DNA from: Melampsora larici-populina 98AG31
Taxonomy: Eukaryota > Basidiomycota > Pucciniomycetes > Pucciniales > Melampsoraceae
NCBI RefSeq assembly: GCF_000204055.1
Contig: NW_006768774.1
Coordinates: 450,612 to 514,611, forward strand
Reading direction: 5' to 3'
Length of the DNA: 64,000 nt
The translations under genes were made by a program, and so were the position numbers. Below, piece after piece: positions 35,387 to 47,351 of this stretch (position 1 is its first letter; the number at the start of each line of letters is the position of its first letter). The notes under the pieces were generated by a model, which was not told the origin of the DNA, did no database searches, and saw only the letters and a list, made by a program, of their open reading frames with translations.

Positions 35387-37400
35387 ATTCATCCACATAT
35401 ACACTTCTCATTGTATCTATCAGCATGGAATTTCAACAAAAGGCAATCATAATACTACAAAGACCTTTTTTTGGTCCAGGGGATATTGAATAAAATGAAC
35501 AACAACTGTTTCTTCCTGGAGCTCATTGATTCCAAGTTGTGAAATCCAAAGGTCTGTTCTGTTCTGTTCTGTTTGGATTTTACCGTGGCTTCTGAAAGTC
35601 TTACTTACTTGAAAAAATGACTTCTCACCATGCCCTTTCTTTTATTCATTAATCTGATGGTCATTATTCTGGAAATCACAGCACTCCAGACCAATTTTCA
35701 TTGTTCCATCTTGAACCTTAATCTCTGTTTTTCAGACCATGAACTTCAAGATTTTCACAGAAGGAAAAGACAAGACTATATTTACCAAAATCAATGTGTC
35801 TTTCATTGTCATTATATTCAAATCACAACCCTTCATTGGTCTTCAATACATAGATTGGTTAGTCTATTTGCTAAATTGTCTCAAGCATTCAAATGAAATG
35901 AAAAAAGAATTTGCAAAACAAAAACTTATGGTTAAGTCAAATCAAACAAAATTATCAAAGGCATAAACAAAGCAGTAGCTATATGTTTTGATCTATGAGG
36001 ATGGAATCATGATTCTCATATAGAATAGATAAAAAACCCTCTGTTTGTAATTTTGAAGTCCATGTTTTTAGTTCTGTGTGTATGAGTGAACAAGATTGAT
36101 GTACATCTTTGAGCTCATTCAGCAGATTTCCATTCTGGGTGAATTCTTTGTAGTTCAAATGAATCCAAGGTATGATACACAATCAATCTGATATGAACAA
36201 ATTGATCAACAAATATAGTACCATTGGACTATTTATTCAAGTTTGGATTCCAATGATTTATTATTAAACAAATCGTAGAAGAATGTGATTTGAAAATGAT
36301 TTTCCATTATAAACAGAGATAGCAGGCACTCTATGACAAGCAATGCTGTTACACCACAAGAATTAATTAGTTCAAAACCCTGTTGAACCAAATTTTGCTG
36401 TCTGGGTTAGAAATTTTCTCCAATCAAGAATGTTTATTGCAATACATTTGCAATACATTGGCCAATTTCCCTCAAGCGGTACCCTGTTGGCCCCATGTAT
36501 ACAGCTTCATCATACAACAACAATCCCAATGATAACCAATCAACCATCTTTCCTTTGGCATGCATCCTCAGATCCTCTATACATTGGTCAATCTGTGGTG
36601 AATGATGTTGAAAGGAGTTGCTGTTGGATGATGTATCTGTACATACACGGAGCTAGCAGAGTACCGCTCCAGGTAAATTGGCAAACATATTGCACACAAG
36701 TTGTGAACAAAATTCACAATTTGAAGAAATTTTGAACCTGGACAAGGACATTTGGCACAATTGGGTTTTGAACTAATTAATTCTTGTGGTGTTACCAATA
36801 AAGGTTTGAAACTCATCATGTTGAAGAAATGTTGTAAGCTGAAGATTTCTAATATTGAAATTCACATATGTGGTTCCCTCAAGTCTTTTCCTCATCTCTA
36901 TGTGATATAATCTTTCTCATACTTTGGATTCATTTTAGCACTTTTTTTCAAAATCCATAGTGAAAGAACTGCACATGTCAATAGAGGTTTAGCTTTTTTG
37001 CTTGAGTAATCTTATAACTAGCGTAGCCTATGGCAGCATGTGCAGATTGATCTAAGATGAGACCTTTGTATGAGTGCAGTGCCCGCCGCTCAATTTGACT
37101 AGTATCTTTAAAGACCCATCAATGTTAATATAAACTGTTCTCCTTTTCTGACAGGTTGACTTACAACCAATTTATTCAAAAAAAAGGAACATATTCAAAA
37201 AGAAGATTCAAATTTATCATCTGATTTCAAAACTGATGTATTACTAGTTAAACTACTTGGTAGGTGAAACTTTATTAAAACGTTTCTTCCTAGTTTCCAT
37301 GCCTATCCATCACGTCATTGTACCCATTGTTCTTCCATGAACAAGGCTATTGCTTTGTTGTACCTTTCTTTATCTATTGTGTATAATGGAAAGAAATCGA
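35387..37400. other. AT-rich region, no gene recognised
   Basis: Contains a (TTCTG)n run near 35552-35570. Short frames at 35630-35966 and 36430-36735 have no motif and lie in repeat-like sequence. Confidence 0.3.
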
Positions 37401-37710
37401 CTACAATCATCCATTAGTAAACGAGGTATTATAAATAAACACTAACGATCGCCCGTTTGTAAACGAGTTGTTATAAATTAACACTAATTATCTTCCCTTC
37501 AAAAACGAGGTGTTAGTATTCAGAACACTCTTCCCGTAAAGATACAAGGTGTTAAACACAATCAACTTTTCTGATCCGTCAAGTAGAAGAGGTACAATGA
37601 TTACAACTCTTTCCGTAAATATATAAAGGGGTAAACACTATTGGTTTTTCTATTCCATCAATTGATGAGGTATAATAATTGATAAACAATCATTTATGTA
37701 CCGTTTCTTA
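37401..37710. repeat. Short imperfect tandem repeat
   Basis: Repeated blocks of roughly 42-60 bp with AAACGAG-TGTTATAAAT-AACACTAA, degrading rightwards into CGTAAA-ATA-AAGG-GTAAACAC-AT units. No coding content. Confidence 0.5.
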
Positions 37711-38149
37711 AATTTCTATTAACATATACTGATAGTCACTAACATAGAGACTAACAAATGTGTCCAATCTTTATAATCTTTGCAGACAAACCTACATGAT
37801 ACAATGAAATAAAGAAGGCAGTATTCAATAACGATGCAGACTTTGCAGAAAAAAAATCAACAAAGCGGAATAGCATCAAACATAGTTTCAGAGATAAGAC
37901 TTTCATGAAGTAGTCTTAGCTTACCCAGCCATTGTCAGCAAGCAAATCTCTTATATTCCTACATGAACAGAGATAATGACCATACCTTTCTTTACAGATT
38001 CAGTTGTTATATATGAAATTTGCTTTGGTTCAAGTCATCATGAGTAAAAGAAACTTACCAGAATGCTTGATTATCCTGATTGATGACTGGACTGTCAAAT
38101 TTTTTTAAAAAAAACTCACTTAGGAAGTGATGTTTCCACCAAACAAGAC

Positions 38150-38530
38150 TCACACCACGAGTTGGCCCTGGTCTGCCCGGGCCTGAAAAAAGCCATGGGT
38201 TTGTATTCCAGTCCTCAATTATTGGCTCATTCTAAAATTCAAATCGGCCCGTGTTCTCATCCAGTAAGTGGCTCATTCTCTATTCAACCACATCTTACTA
38301 ACTATATCATCTCATCCATTCATCCCAGGTTAACACTATAGCTCTCACCAATTCACTGACCTATCTTTCACTAGGTTTAGCCAATGGTACTGTCATCCTT
38401 TATCGTCACTTGGATCAAGCTTTAGTCTCCAATGCTTCAATCCCTCATCACTCCTCTCTTACCTAAACCAAAAGTGGTGTAGGATGTTGGTCAACTTTTG
38501 GGAAAGTATTATATCTTTTTTGATTTTCTA
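38150..38530 (+). pseudogene. Possible Vps11/Pep5 propeller fragment
   Basis: The exon after a CATCCCAG acceptor reads NTIALTNSLTYLSLGLANGT and then VILYRHLDQAL, which resembles a beta-propeller blade of Vps11, a subunit of the CORVET/HOPS vacuolar tethering complexes. A preceding exon ends near 38260. The frame ends at a TAA soon after, and no downstream domains follow. I infer a gene fragment; the name is tentative. Confidence 0.35.
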
Positions 38531-38772
38531 ACCGCTTTGGCATTTGCTCAGAGTCAAATGCATCTAGAAAGCAAACACACACTTTGAATCATCATGAACC
38601 TTGAATCATTCGGCTTGTTAAACGTCCCTTGTCCTGCTCTCCACTTCCCACAACCTTTTCAACACTCGACCTTTATATTTTTTTCACTCTCAATATACCT
38701 TGCAACATTTAGGAAACCTATCTCTACCTATATCTCCAACAACTCAACCACTTCAACTCAAACCATGAAATG

Positions 38773-39718
38773 CTAGAAGACTTAACCCGCACTCGACTCA
38801 GTCACCGCCGAAAGATATTGACTGATGCAATTCCTGCCTTACGAGAGAAGCTTGGCACAGGTTCCAACAAAGCTGTGAATTGGATTGACAATCAAATTTG
38901 AAAAGTACGTAGAGGATTGGATTCAGAAAGTGATGATTTGGGTTCACTCTGGGGTACATCATTTGAGATTTATCCAGATGAACCTTTAGGACCAGCCACT
39001 GCTTTGGCTGAAGGATATGTTCCTTTAAGTCAATTTCATTCGCAAAAACGTTTGACTGATCTTACTAATAGGAACCATACCATTCAAGCTGATCACGTTT
39101 TCAGTCTAGATCAATGTAATCTTGATGAGACACAACCGCTTATTGAATCCGAGACATCAAACATGGTCCCACCCAGCACTCCTCGTACAATCAAAGGGCC
39201 AAGGAAGCGAAGGCAGAAAACACGTATGTTCACTCTTATACTTAATATGTTTTTCCAGAGAATCTTTATACTGATCTTTTGTCTTCAACTTTTTAGTAGA
39301 TCCCAAAGAACCACGTAGGTTGCTTGCACCAGTTGAGCTCTATGACAGACCATGGTCAGGTTTGATAACAGATGATTCTCAAAGCTTACTTGGCACGTCC
39401 GGTGATCCGCACAGTAAGTATGAAGATCACTCATCTAATCCAAAACTGACTTTATCTATGAGAAAAGCTTTTCAATTTCCAGCTCGTCGACCACCTAAAC
39501 AGTCCAAAACTGATCTTTCAACATATACTCCTTTAACTAGACTTCAAAATTGGTACAACAAGCCTAAGGAATCAAACTTTGGTTTTGGTGCTTCAAATCA
39601 ACGGGACACTGAGAAGACGTTTGGATCAACGTTTAAAAATCCTTCTTGTCATGCTACTGCACCTTCTCAATGTAAATTGAGCTTCCGAGTGCTCCTTCCA
39701 CATCCTTGGGACTGTTGA
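38773..39718 (+). pseudogene. Host-like protein with in-frame stop, unknown
   Basis: Starts MLEDLTRTRLSHRRKILTDA, meets TGA at 38899-38901, continues GLDSESDDLGSLWGTSFEIY, then a basic PRKRRQKTR before a GTATGT donor near 39223. A second exon after CAACTTTTTAG reads PKEPRRLLAPVELYDRPWSG and ends at TGA 39716-39718. Coding quality is high on both sides of the stop, suggesting one recent nonsense mutation. The basic stretch suggests a nuclear protein. No family recognised. Confidence 0.4.
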
Positions 39719-40417
39719 TATTGTTCAAATATATTTTAACAGATGCTTGACTTCAATAAGTTGCTCTCCACCTTCCAATTCACCGTTATTGGCTAAACCG
39801 TAAAATCCTATTGATTCACTCTCTTCAATTTTTATGTAGTTCACTCTTTCGTATCTTTCTGCTGATGAGCATTCTAGTTTTTGAATAATTGTATATATTT
39901 CACTATGTGCTTTTTATTTTCAGAAGTGCTTTTTCAATCTTGAAAAAACTTGATGATCCGGGTATCATTCTTTTCAATCCACTGATCGTGTTCCACAAGT
40001 CCTAAACTGATCTCTGAATCAGTACCAAGTGCTCCACTAAGATACTCATCCTGACTTACTCTTGACTGTGGCTCCTGTAAGAATTCAAGAATCAGTGGAC
40101 AAGGGACCCACGTCTTTCAGGGAACTTCATCCATTTCATGCGTACTGATGATTTGATTGGTCAAATCAATCTCTACTATTCAAGTCTATTCTTTACAGTT
40201 AGTCAATTAAACAAATTGACTTGAGGGCAAAACTTTCAAACTCAATGACTATTTCTTGAGCGTACCACCTTCATCCAAAAGAGATTTCTGAAAAATTAAC
40301 CTGGACTTCCTGGGTTTTCTATTCCTTACACTACTGGTTCCAATTCCTAGAATTGAATTTGTCATATAGAACTCAGCACTTTTTTTATTCATGTGAACAT
40401 GTAGAAAGTTGACTATA
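39719..40417. other. No gene recognised
   Basis: AT-rich 3' flank of the preceding gene up to element B copy 2. Confidence 0.3.
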
Positions 40418-40983
40418 TATGTATGACTCATGAGTGACAGTGTGATTACTTTGAAGTTGATGATCAATGAGGCATTCAACTTCCAACCTTACTTCAAACC
40501 ACATATCTCAATCGAAAAAAGAAACTTATCACAATACCATTTGGATCACTTGCCAACATGGCGATTGTACATTTGTATTGAATGATTTGATGCGATTGAA
40601 ATGATTCACTCGCATGTCATCCAAGCGATTGAAGGGATTCACTCGGATGTCATCAAAGCGATTGGAACCTTTCATCGCTCGACTTCAATGTGATTTGAAG
40701 GATTTAATCGCTTGAGGTTTGTGTCGGTCAGTCACCTGAGCGATTTTAAGTCGCATATGTGATTAAATCACTGAGCTTGCCACGTGATTTAAAGTTGCTG
40801 AGCAACTTCATCGCTTTCACACATGCGATATAACATCGCAAGATGTGTTTCATTGCTGGATCATCAAGCGATATAAATTTGCATTTTTATTCTCGCGCCT
40901 TGGAAAAATGCAATAAATCATCGCCGGTTTCAAAGCGTTTTGTACGGGCATACGTGTATGCGAGGCAAAAATGTTGGTGGTGT
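40418..40983 (+). mobile_element. 566-bp repeat saturated with GCGATT, copy 2 (element B)
   Basis: Inverted partner of 25922-26487. Counted differences are five in 566; four are CG versus TG or CA changes. The element joins a minisatellite directly at 40984, so one border is sharp. No ORF. Confidence 0.7.
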
Positions 40984-41572
40984 TACTTCAGGACCCGAGA
41001 TGAGTAGATTGATGGAAATTGGTGATTGAAACATAGATGGAGACAATGGAGAAGAAGAAGAGCAAGTCAATAGCTGATGATCTCAATAGAAATTTGGATT
41101 GAGAGACAAAAGAACAATGAGATACAGTCCAGAGCGGATGGATCAGATGGACATTGAGAACACTAAGATGGGCTGGATAACTAATTATGTGGTCAATAGA
41201 GATTGATAGAAATATAAATGTAGAATAAAACAGGAAAGAACACAAAGATGAGATGAATAACTGTTGAAGCTCTTGATAGATATTTATTGAATGTACAGTC
41301 CCCTCCAAGTGGTTTACGTAATCATTCAAGTTCTGCAGCGGCGGGGCCGGGGCCTGTCGCGAACCCGATGATTACAAATCCTAGGCGTGGGGACGTGTAG
41401 AATAAAACACAAAAGAATAAGATAAAGTCAAGAGCTGATGAGTCGGATGGATATTGAGAACACTAAGACGAGATGGATAACTATCTAATGTGGTCAACAG
41501 CCAATGAGTCAAGTTGGATTGATATTTTATTGGAGAATGAAAATTCAAACTCAATTGATTATCATTCAACAC
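40984..41572. repeat. Minisatellite of about 200 bp with a nested mini-element
   Basis: Units share GGATGG-CAT/TATTGAGAACACTAAGA-G-GATGGATAACTA (41136-41183 and 41437-41484) and GTAGAATAAAAC-GAAAGAA-A-AAGAT. The 97-bp insert at 41298-41394 begins GTCCCC and ends GGGGAC with about 30 bp of imperfect inverted similarity and a GC-rich loop; this accounts for the longer 300-bp spacing. Minus-strand frames here are low-complexity. Confidence 0.5.
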
Positions 41573-42425
41573 AATAATTGATTGAGACCTGTTAAATCAC
41601 TAGGTTGCTATAGATTGTGATCTTTTTTGCAGCCCAAGGACTTTGGACTTCTTTGAAGTAGACACAGGTGGAAATGGATGATCCCTACTCTCAAGCAGAG
41701 AGTATATTGTTTCTTGTAAATAGTTTTTCAGTGTGAAGTAGAAATGTCTCCCAAAGGGTATATTTTGAGTAAAGATTCAATCCACAACACTCATTATCAA
41801 GATTCAGAACGGCTGAGTTTGAAGTGAAAACAAAAATCATCTCCAACACACATTTAACTGGTTTGATAACTCTGAGTCTTCATCATTGAACAATTCAAAA
41901 AAACATAATAAAACGTGACTCCTAGCAGAGCAGTAGCAAAAAATTGTGCAGGTCCATCTCATAGTGTCCCTGCCAGCTCTACTCACATATATACTTCAAA
42001 GACTGGCATGTTACTGATCTGACACTTGATTTGGTTTGTTTATCAATGAACCTGATTTCAAGATTGGGGCTTCCTTGTAGCCTGCCGTCTGATCCATCCG
42101 TGAGAAACTTGCAAGGTCTTTGACATTGTAGCTGTCTATTTAGTCTTACAATATGTGGTCCGCTAGGCGCCAAGGGATCTGTATGCTTCACATGTGATAG
42201 CTCTCAAGGGATCTATAGGGCCCTATCAATCAAGTCTAATCATAGAATTCATTTTTAATTACATGTACATAGGTTTGGAGATATGATCAATGTCACATAT
42301 GAACTGATAATAGCTATAGTACAAATGTCAACCGGTTCAGATGATGGTTGTGTGACCACAAGTGCGGTTTTTTTCGTTTGGGTAGGGGTTGAACATTGCC
42401 TGGGAGAGCTGAGGTGATTTCCAGG
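41573..42425. other. No gene recognised
   Basis: No coding, repeat or RNA feature supported. Confidence 0.3.
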
Positions 42426-43717
42426 CTATGGTACAAATGGACAGTTTGATAGTAATTTGTGCAAATTAGGTTGATGAATAGGTGAAGATTGATTGGGATG
42501 TTCTGCTTGACGCTTCACGCAAAAGTTGTCAAAATCAAGTTTGATGGTGTGGGCCAAGTTCCAGTGCAGGATCTCATGCTGACCCCAATCATTGAACAAA
42601 GTTGAAAACCCATGGTCATAGACATCCTGGTTGATGCCTTCCGCAAAGAGAGCTTTAGTCAGAAAAACATTGATCAAGTCTTGAGTTCTTTGCCATACTG
42701 TCTTGGTGATGGGTTTGTTTACAAGGAGCCTGTTCAAAAGGATCATAAACTGTAAGAGTTTTGTCTTGGTGATATCTCTCTTGAAGTCTTGCAGGCATGA
42801 CATCAAAGGCTGTATGCCACTGGCTAGAAAGTGGAGAGAGGTGAGGAGCCTTCTGGTTCCAATGTGGTGTTGAATATCTCCGTGGCATTTTTGAATTTTT
42901 GTCTGGATTGTTCAGATTCAGAAGGAAATTCAAGCTGCCTGAGAGCACAGCGGATTGATGCACCACCTGCACCTGCCGCATAACACCTCATGATCAGGAC
43001 ATCCAGGGATTTGAGGCTATTGTTTGTACATGGATTGTCAAGCTTGAGTTCCATGTTGCTGGGCTGCATGTGCTGATAGTATGCAAAACAACTGATGGTG
43101 TAATTGACCTTCACAGAGATCTCAGTGTGTTCAGTCAGGTTAGGCAGCGGAGGCTTTGGATTGGCTTCCGAGCCAATGAAGTGCACTGCAGCATAGATAT
43201 CTGGCTTTGAATTGTTGAGGGAATATGGAACATCTCTAGTACGCTGAGTGAAGTTGTCTTTGCCATAATCTGAGACTGTACCCTGCGGCTTTTTCATAAG
43301 GTTGATGTGGTTGAAATTGAACAAGTCATCTTGTTGGTAACTTGAATCTGCTCCAGGTTGGAATATTACTTTAGCTGAGACAAACAGACCAAGAGACTGT
43401 CAACCAAAAACTGATGACAAGAGCGGTCAAAGGAAGTGTGGTGGGTGCTCACTAGTCTCATCATAAACCTGTGCCTTCAGCATCATCTGCTTGTTTCTGA
43501 AGTACCCCAGTCCAGGTCTTCCAACCTCTACATTACTGTATACCTTGCTTCCCAGAGATTGAGGGCCTAGTCCTCTTAGAAATAATATTTTCCTTATCAC
43601 ATCATGCATTTGCCTGCACTCATCCACATCGAGCACTCCCCTGTGGCCTGCTTTGGTGGATATGTCACGGTGTTCACAGTCATTCCACATAGTGAGCTTG
43701 TTGGTGTCAGGAACCAA
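42426..43717 (-). pseudogene. Unknown multi-exon or decayed protein, possibly transposon-encoded
   Basis: Three minus-strand segments in order: 43717-43427 (WNDCEHRDISTKAGHRGVLD), 43324-42824 (KPDIYAAVHFIGSEANPKPP, then MRCYAAGAGGASIRCALRQL) and, in another frame, 42806-42426 (WGQHEILHWNLAHTIKLDFD). Compositions are protein-like. The joins need introns or frameshifts that I could not place. No family recognised. Confidence 0.35.
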
Positions 43718-44088
43718 AGGCGAAGTGGGACTGTTTTGGTTTCTTGCAGAAACCGTCTTTTGTTGCTTGGAGTTTGGTGGTTTTTGGAAGGCTGCTTATG
43801 ATCAGACTGCTTGGCAATCTATACTGTTTCTTCTTCACTGTTCCTCCAGCTTCCAGCCAGGCAATCTGGTCATGTTACATGGTCAGGATCATGTTTCAAA
43901 TGAAGGTCAATGGGTGAAATCAACAGGGCTCTTACCATTTCTTACACTCTCCAAGACCTTGATTGTCTGCTTATACTGATTCACAATGAATGAGGTCATT
44001 TTCTGCTGAGCCAGCTGTTGTATGTGACAATGTATCTGTTCTTGGAGTGTAGCAGCATAGCTCTCTGGAAGCAGTCTCACATGAGAAT
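43718..44088. other. No gene recognised
   Basis: Short frames only; flank of element C. Confidence 0.3.
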
Positions 44089-44095
44089 CTGCAGA

Positions 44096-44458
44096 CAACA
44101 CCGCAAGCGCTACGCAACGCAATGGATTTCAACCTATTTCCATTGCGTTGCGCAGTCGGCACATTATTACGCTACACAACCACTCCGCAATGGGGTGTTT
44201 TTTTTCTAACTCACCGTTGCGTAGCGGTCGGGCAAATATTGCGGAAAATGCGCAATATTGCCCTGTTTCCGCAATATTTGCCCTAAATAACCGTCAAAAA
44301 CCAACCGCAATTGCGGTGCGGGTTTCTGAGCAGGAGGTTTTTTGAACCCGGATTGCGGAGCGCTGGCACCGCACTACATTGCGTTGCTATTGCGGCGCCC
44401 AAAAGCGCTACGCAACCGCACCGCAACTGCAACATAGTGCGGTGCTCTTGCGGTATTG
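44096..44458. mobile_element. 363-bp element saturated with TTGCGG/CCGCAA (element C)
   Basis: Ends CAACACCGCAAG and CAATACCGCAAG in inverted orientation, flanked by CTGCAGA at 44089-44095 and 44459-44465 (7 bp, possibly 8). The interior repeats TTGCGG, ACCGC, GCGCTACGCAAC and GCAATATT in both orientations. All ORFs here run across the ends and are artefacts of the repeats. The CA- end and 7-8 bp duplication fit a hAT-like MITE. Confidence 0.72.
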
Positions 44459-44585
44459 CTGCAGATTCCGCGAGAAAGATGGAGTTCTTTCAGATTTGTC
44501 AACCTGAAACCAAAGAAAGTCTGAGCATGCACATACCTTCATCAGCTGACACTTGATCTTTGCTTTCCTTCTGACTGGTGGACTG

Positions 44586-44684
44586 CATGATGATGATGAT
44601 CCAAGTAAAACCTTCAATTCACAATGTGTAACAGTTGATCAAAATGATGTGGACAAAAATCATCATCATCATCATCATCACCCT
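44586..44684. repeat. Opposed (ATG)n and (CAT)n microsatellites
   Basis: A (ATG)n run at 44587-44600 and a (CAT)n run at about 44659-44681 face each other across about 60 bp and could form a hairpin. Confidence 0.5.
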
Positions 44685-44759
44685 TGAATTGTCTTTAGAA
44701 TTCTTACACAAAGCATCCATTTTTCTCATCGCTCAATTGGACATTGCCTCACCCTGCTC

Positions 44760-45090
44760 ATGAGTGCTCAAGTGACTCAAATTGGGTCATCTATTCAAGT
44801 GGATGAGGGTTTAGCAAAGAAGATGGCTAATTATTTTAAACCAAGAACTGATCACCAATTTCAAGAAATCAAACAAAGGTGCATCAGAAGAGCTCTTAGA
44901 GATTGGTGTCAGCTCTGCTCCTATGGTGTGGTCAATGATGATGGATATGGAAGCTTTGGGCAAGATGACACAGAGGTGGGAGAGTTTGTTGGGCGGGGCT
45001 TGTCGTAAGACTATTGAACATGTTTTATTGAATCAACTCTCAAAAGCACGAGAGAGGAAGACAACCTTTGCTTCAAGGGCAAATCAAGGT
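44760..45090 (+). pseudogene. Unknown protein fragment with frameshift
   Basis: Starts MSAQVTQIGSSIQVDEGLAK, continues MANYFKPRTDHQFQEIKQRC, then needs a one-base shift to continue ELLEIGVSSAPMVWSMMMDM and CRKTIEHVLLNQLSKARERK. A GTGTAC donor-like site follows. Protein-like on both sides of the shift, so a decayed exon. No family recognised. Confidence 0.4.
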
Positions 45091-45390
45091 GTACATTATT
45101 CTTTTGGGAAGCAAAGACCCTCCTCAACATACACTACAATCTTAACGGCCCTTTTGTACTACCAGCATCTTGAATTCATTCCCAGTAATTTCCCAACCAC
45201 AAATATGGTATGTGATAATATCATCAACTATGTGTTTTTGTACAAAACACGTCTTCAAGATGAAGAATATATAACCATTCAACATATTCAGAATGTAAAT
45301 TCATTCAATGTTTTTTTATCCTTATTGATTTTGAATCAAGGATCTAATTTGTCAAAATGTAATAGAACTGTTCAGTATATGAGCACCATC

Positions 45391-46300
45391 CATTGAAAGT
45401 TCATATTGTGATTGATATATGTGGAACGGAAATGAGTACATATTTTTTCGATGACCACCACATAGGCTATATATACCTGAGGCTCAATCTTTGGAGTCAC
45501 TTGGCCAAGCTGGGCATTCTGATTATCTTATTCAAAGTTGATTGGCTTGTTCAGAGCAATTTGCTCCAATGCTTCCAGTGCACATCCCTTTTCTTTCTCT
45601 CTTTCTTCATTTTTCTCTTTCTCTGCACCCCCTCCTGTCCATCCTTGTCTCCAACTTTTCCTTTGACTTTCCCTTTGACCTTTTCATCAGCTTTTTCTTC
45701 AACTTTCTCTCTGTTTCTTGTGTCCATTCCCTATGTAGTTCCCTTCCACTCCCCTCATTCTTCTTTTTGTATTCCCTGTTGCTTTTGGTTCCTTTTGCTT
45801 ATCAGTTCAAGCAGTCCAAATTCCACATTCAATTGGAATTTTGATCTCCTTGTATTTCTTGTCTACAATTTCATTTGTATTCTCAGACTTTTGCTTGTTT
45901 CCAATCTTGTTTGTCTGTACATCCTTTGCTTCCTTGTCTTTGATCTCCTGAACCACATCCTCAACCTATACATTGTTCAATGTCAAATCTATCATGTGTC
46001 TCTCTTTTTTTACTGCCCTCATCATCATTAATTTGCCTCATATTTGTATTCCCATCAGCATGATCAATCTTAGTCCCAACCTGTTTTCTTGATTCATGTG
46101 GCCTATCATCATCCTCAGCTCACCTTTTCTCTTCCTTTCCTGTTGTTTGTTTTCAGTGTACATTCTCCTCCCTTATCCTGTCCCTCTTTGCAATGTATCA
46201 CTAGAAGTATATGAACAAAACATACGGTATGATATGTTCAATGTGCCAAGCAAGAAAAGACCACAACAGAAAGGCAAATTCAAAAATTAAAAAATTAAGA
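45391..46300. other. Pyrimidine-rich tract
   Basis: The plus strand is strongly C/T-rich from about 45570 to 46020. The minus strand reads Lys/Glu-rich segments (QEIKDKEAKDVQTNKIGNKQ) that could be a decayed charged protein. The plus-strand 212-aa frame is composition-driven. No firm gene. Confidence 0.3.
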
Positions 46301-46430
46301 CTGCTGAATGCTTGATTGGGTATATGTTTGACAGATGTAATATCCTCAGCATAATCAGAACTTTCTTGGCAACATATAACACCAGGAAATTTTTTGAGCT
46401 TTATCAATCAACTTTCCTGAGTTAGATATC

Positions 46431-47060
46431 ATGGATTTGGACCCGGGGTGTTTGCCAAATGTATCTCATTTTTGGGTATCATTCCACCAAAACAATCTCA
46501 ACACCATTGTCAACTTCATTGAAAAGGCAGGGAAAGGCATCAAATTATATGAGTATATTCCCATCTGCACCACACCCCTCAACAGCATGGTCTTACCCAA
46601 CAACACAGGCTCTGGGATATTCCAAAGCTTGATGGAGTCAGTAGAGAGTATCTCCATTGAATTCCTGTGCAACATCTTTGAAAATCTGCGCTCAGTCATC
46701 TTCCCAAATTTACAAGTGCTCCGGTGTAAGCATCTGAATTCTTCTGGTATGCCAACCTGTTTAAAATGGGCAATATTTGAAAACATCAAAGTGCTTATTA
46801 TGAATGACACCAATAATTGTGCCCTGTGGCAAGCAGTTCTATGAGAGTTGGTAAATGTCAACAAGTCTCCCATTTTTAACAATGTGGAGCATTTGATCTT
46901 TATTACTGGAGATTTCAGAAGCCCTGGAGAAACAGACTTGGCAACTGGGTTTAGACAACATTGGATCAGTTCTGACTCTAGGCCAGAGATAACACACTCT
47001 GACATAGACACAATCCATTGAAATTGATGTTGACCTCCTGAGGTTTGATACAGCATTTGA
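46431..47060 (+). pseudogene. F-box/LRR-like hypothetical protein fragment
   Basis: A 137-codon frame reads TPLNSMVLPNNTGSGIFQSL, EFLCNIFENLRSVIFPNLQV and then a stop after CALWQAVL, with the same frame continuing VNVNKSPIFNNVEHLIFITG. The repeated leucine spacing and FPNLQVLRC pattern resemble fungal LRR-type hypothetical proteins. The overlapping long minus frame (46466-47056) is the complement of this pattern. Tentative. Confidence 0.35.
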
Positions 47061-47351
47061 AAACGACAAGGCGCAAGCTTCCAATTTGACTGCTCATCAA
47101 GTGTTGGTGATCAACTTGTGCTGTGTTTCAGAGTTTCGCCATGCTCAGCTCAGAGAAAGGAACAAATTGTGCTTTGTCATTCTGATCTGAAGTGTTTGAT
47201 GAAAGAAACAGAATGACATAATGACACACTGGTTAGTTTTGGATTAAGGTCAACTCATCAAACAAGAATGTCCCACTAACACCATTAATGTTTGTGCATG
47301 TGAATCATTAGTTGGCATTGTCAACAGATTCTTCAAAGCAATCCAAACCTC

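Noticed and set aside
25922..40983. The 566-bp pair as LTRs of one retrotransposon
   Set aside because: LTRs of one element must be direct repeats; these are inverted and enclose unrelated DNA including CACTA elements.
41298..41394. GC-rich 97-bp segment as a tRNA gene
   Set aside because: Lacks A and B box promoters and a cloverleaf; its GTCCCC/GGGGAC ends fit a small inverted-repeat insertion better.
44018..44556. Several overlapping short ORFs
   Set aside because: They cross the ends of element C and are produced by its CCGCAA/TTGCGG repeats.
45393..46031. 212-codon plus-strand open frame
   Set aside because: Driven by a C/T-rich tract; predicted protein is Phe/Ser/Leu low complexity, and the opposite strand looks more protein-like.
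46466..47056. 196-codon minus-strand open frame
   Set aside because: Mirror of the LRR-like plus-strand frame; the plus strand has the consistent leucine spacing.
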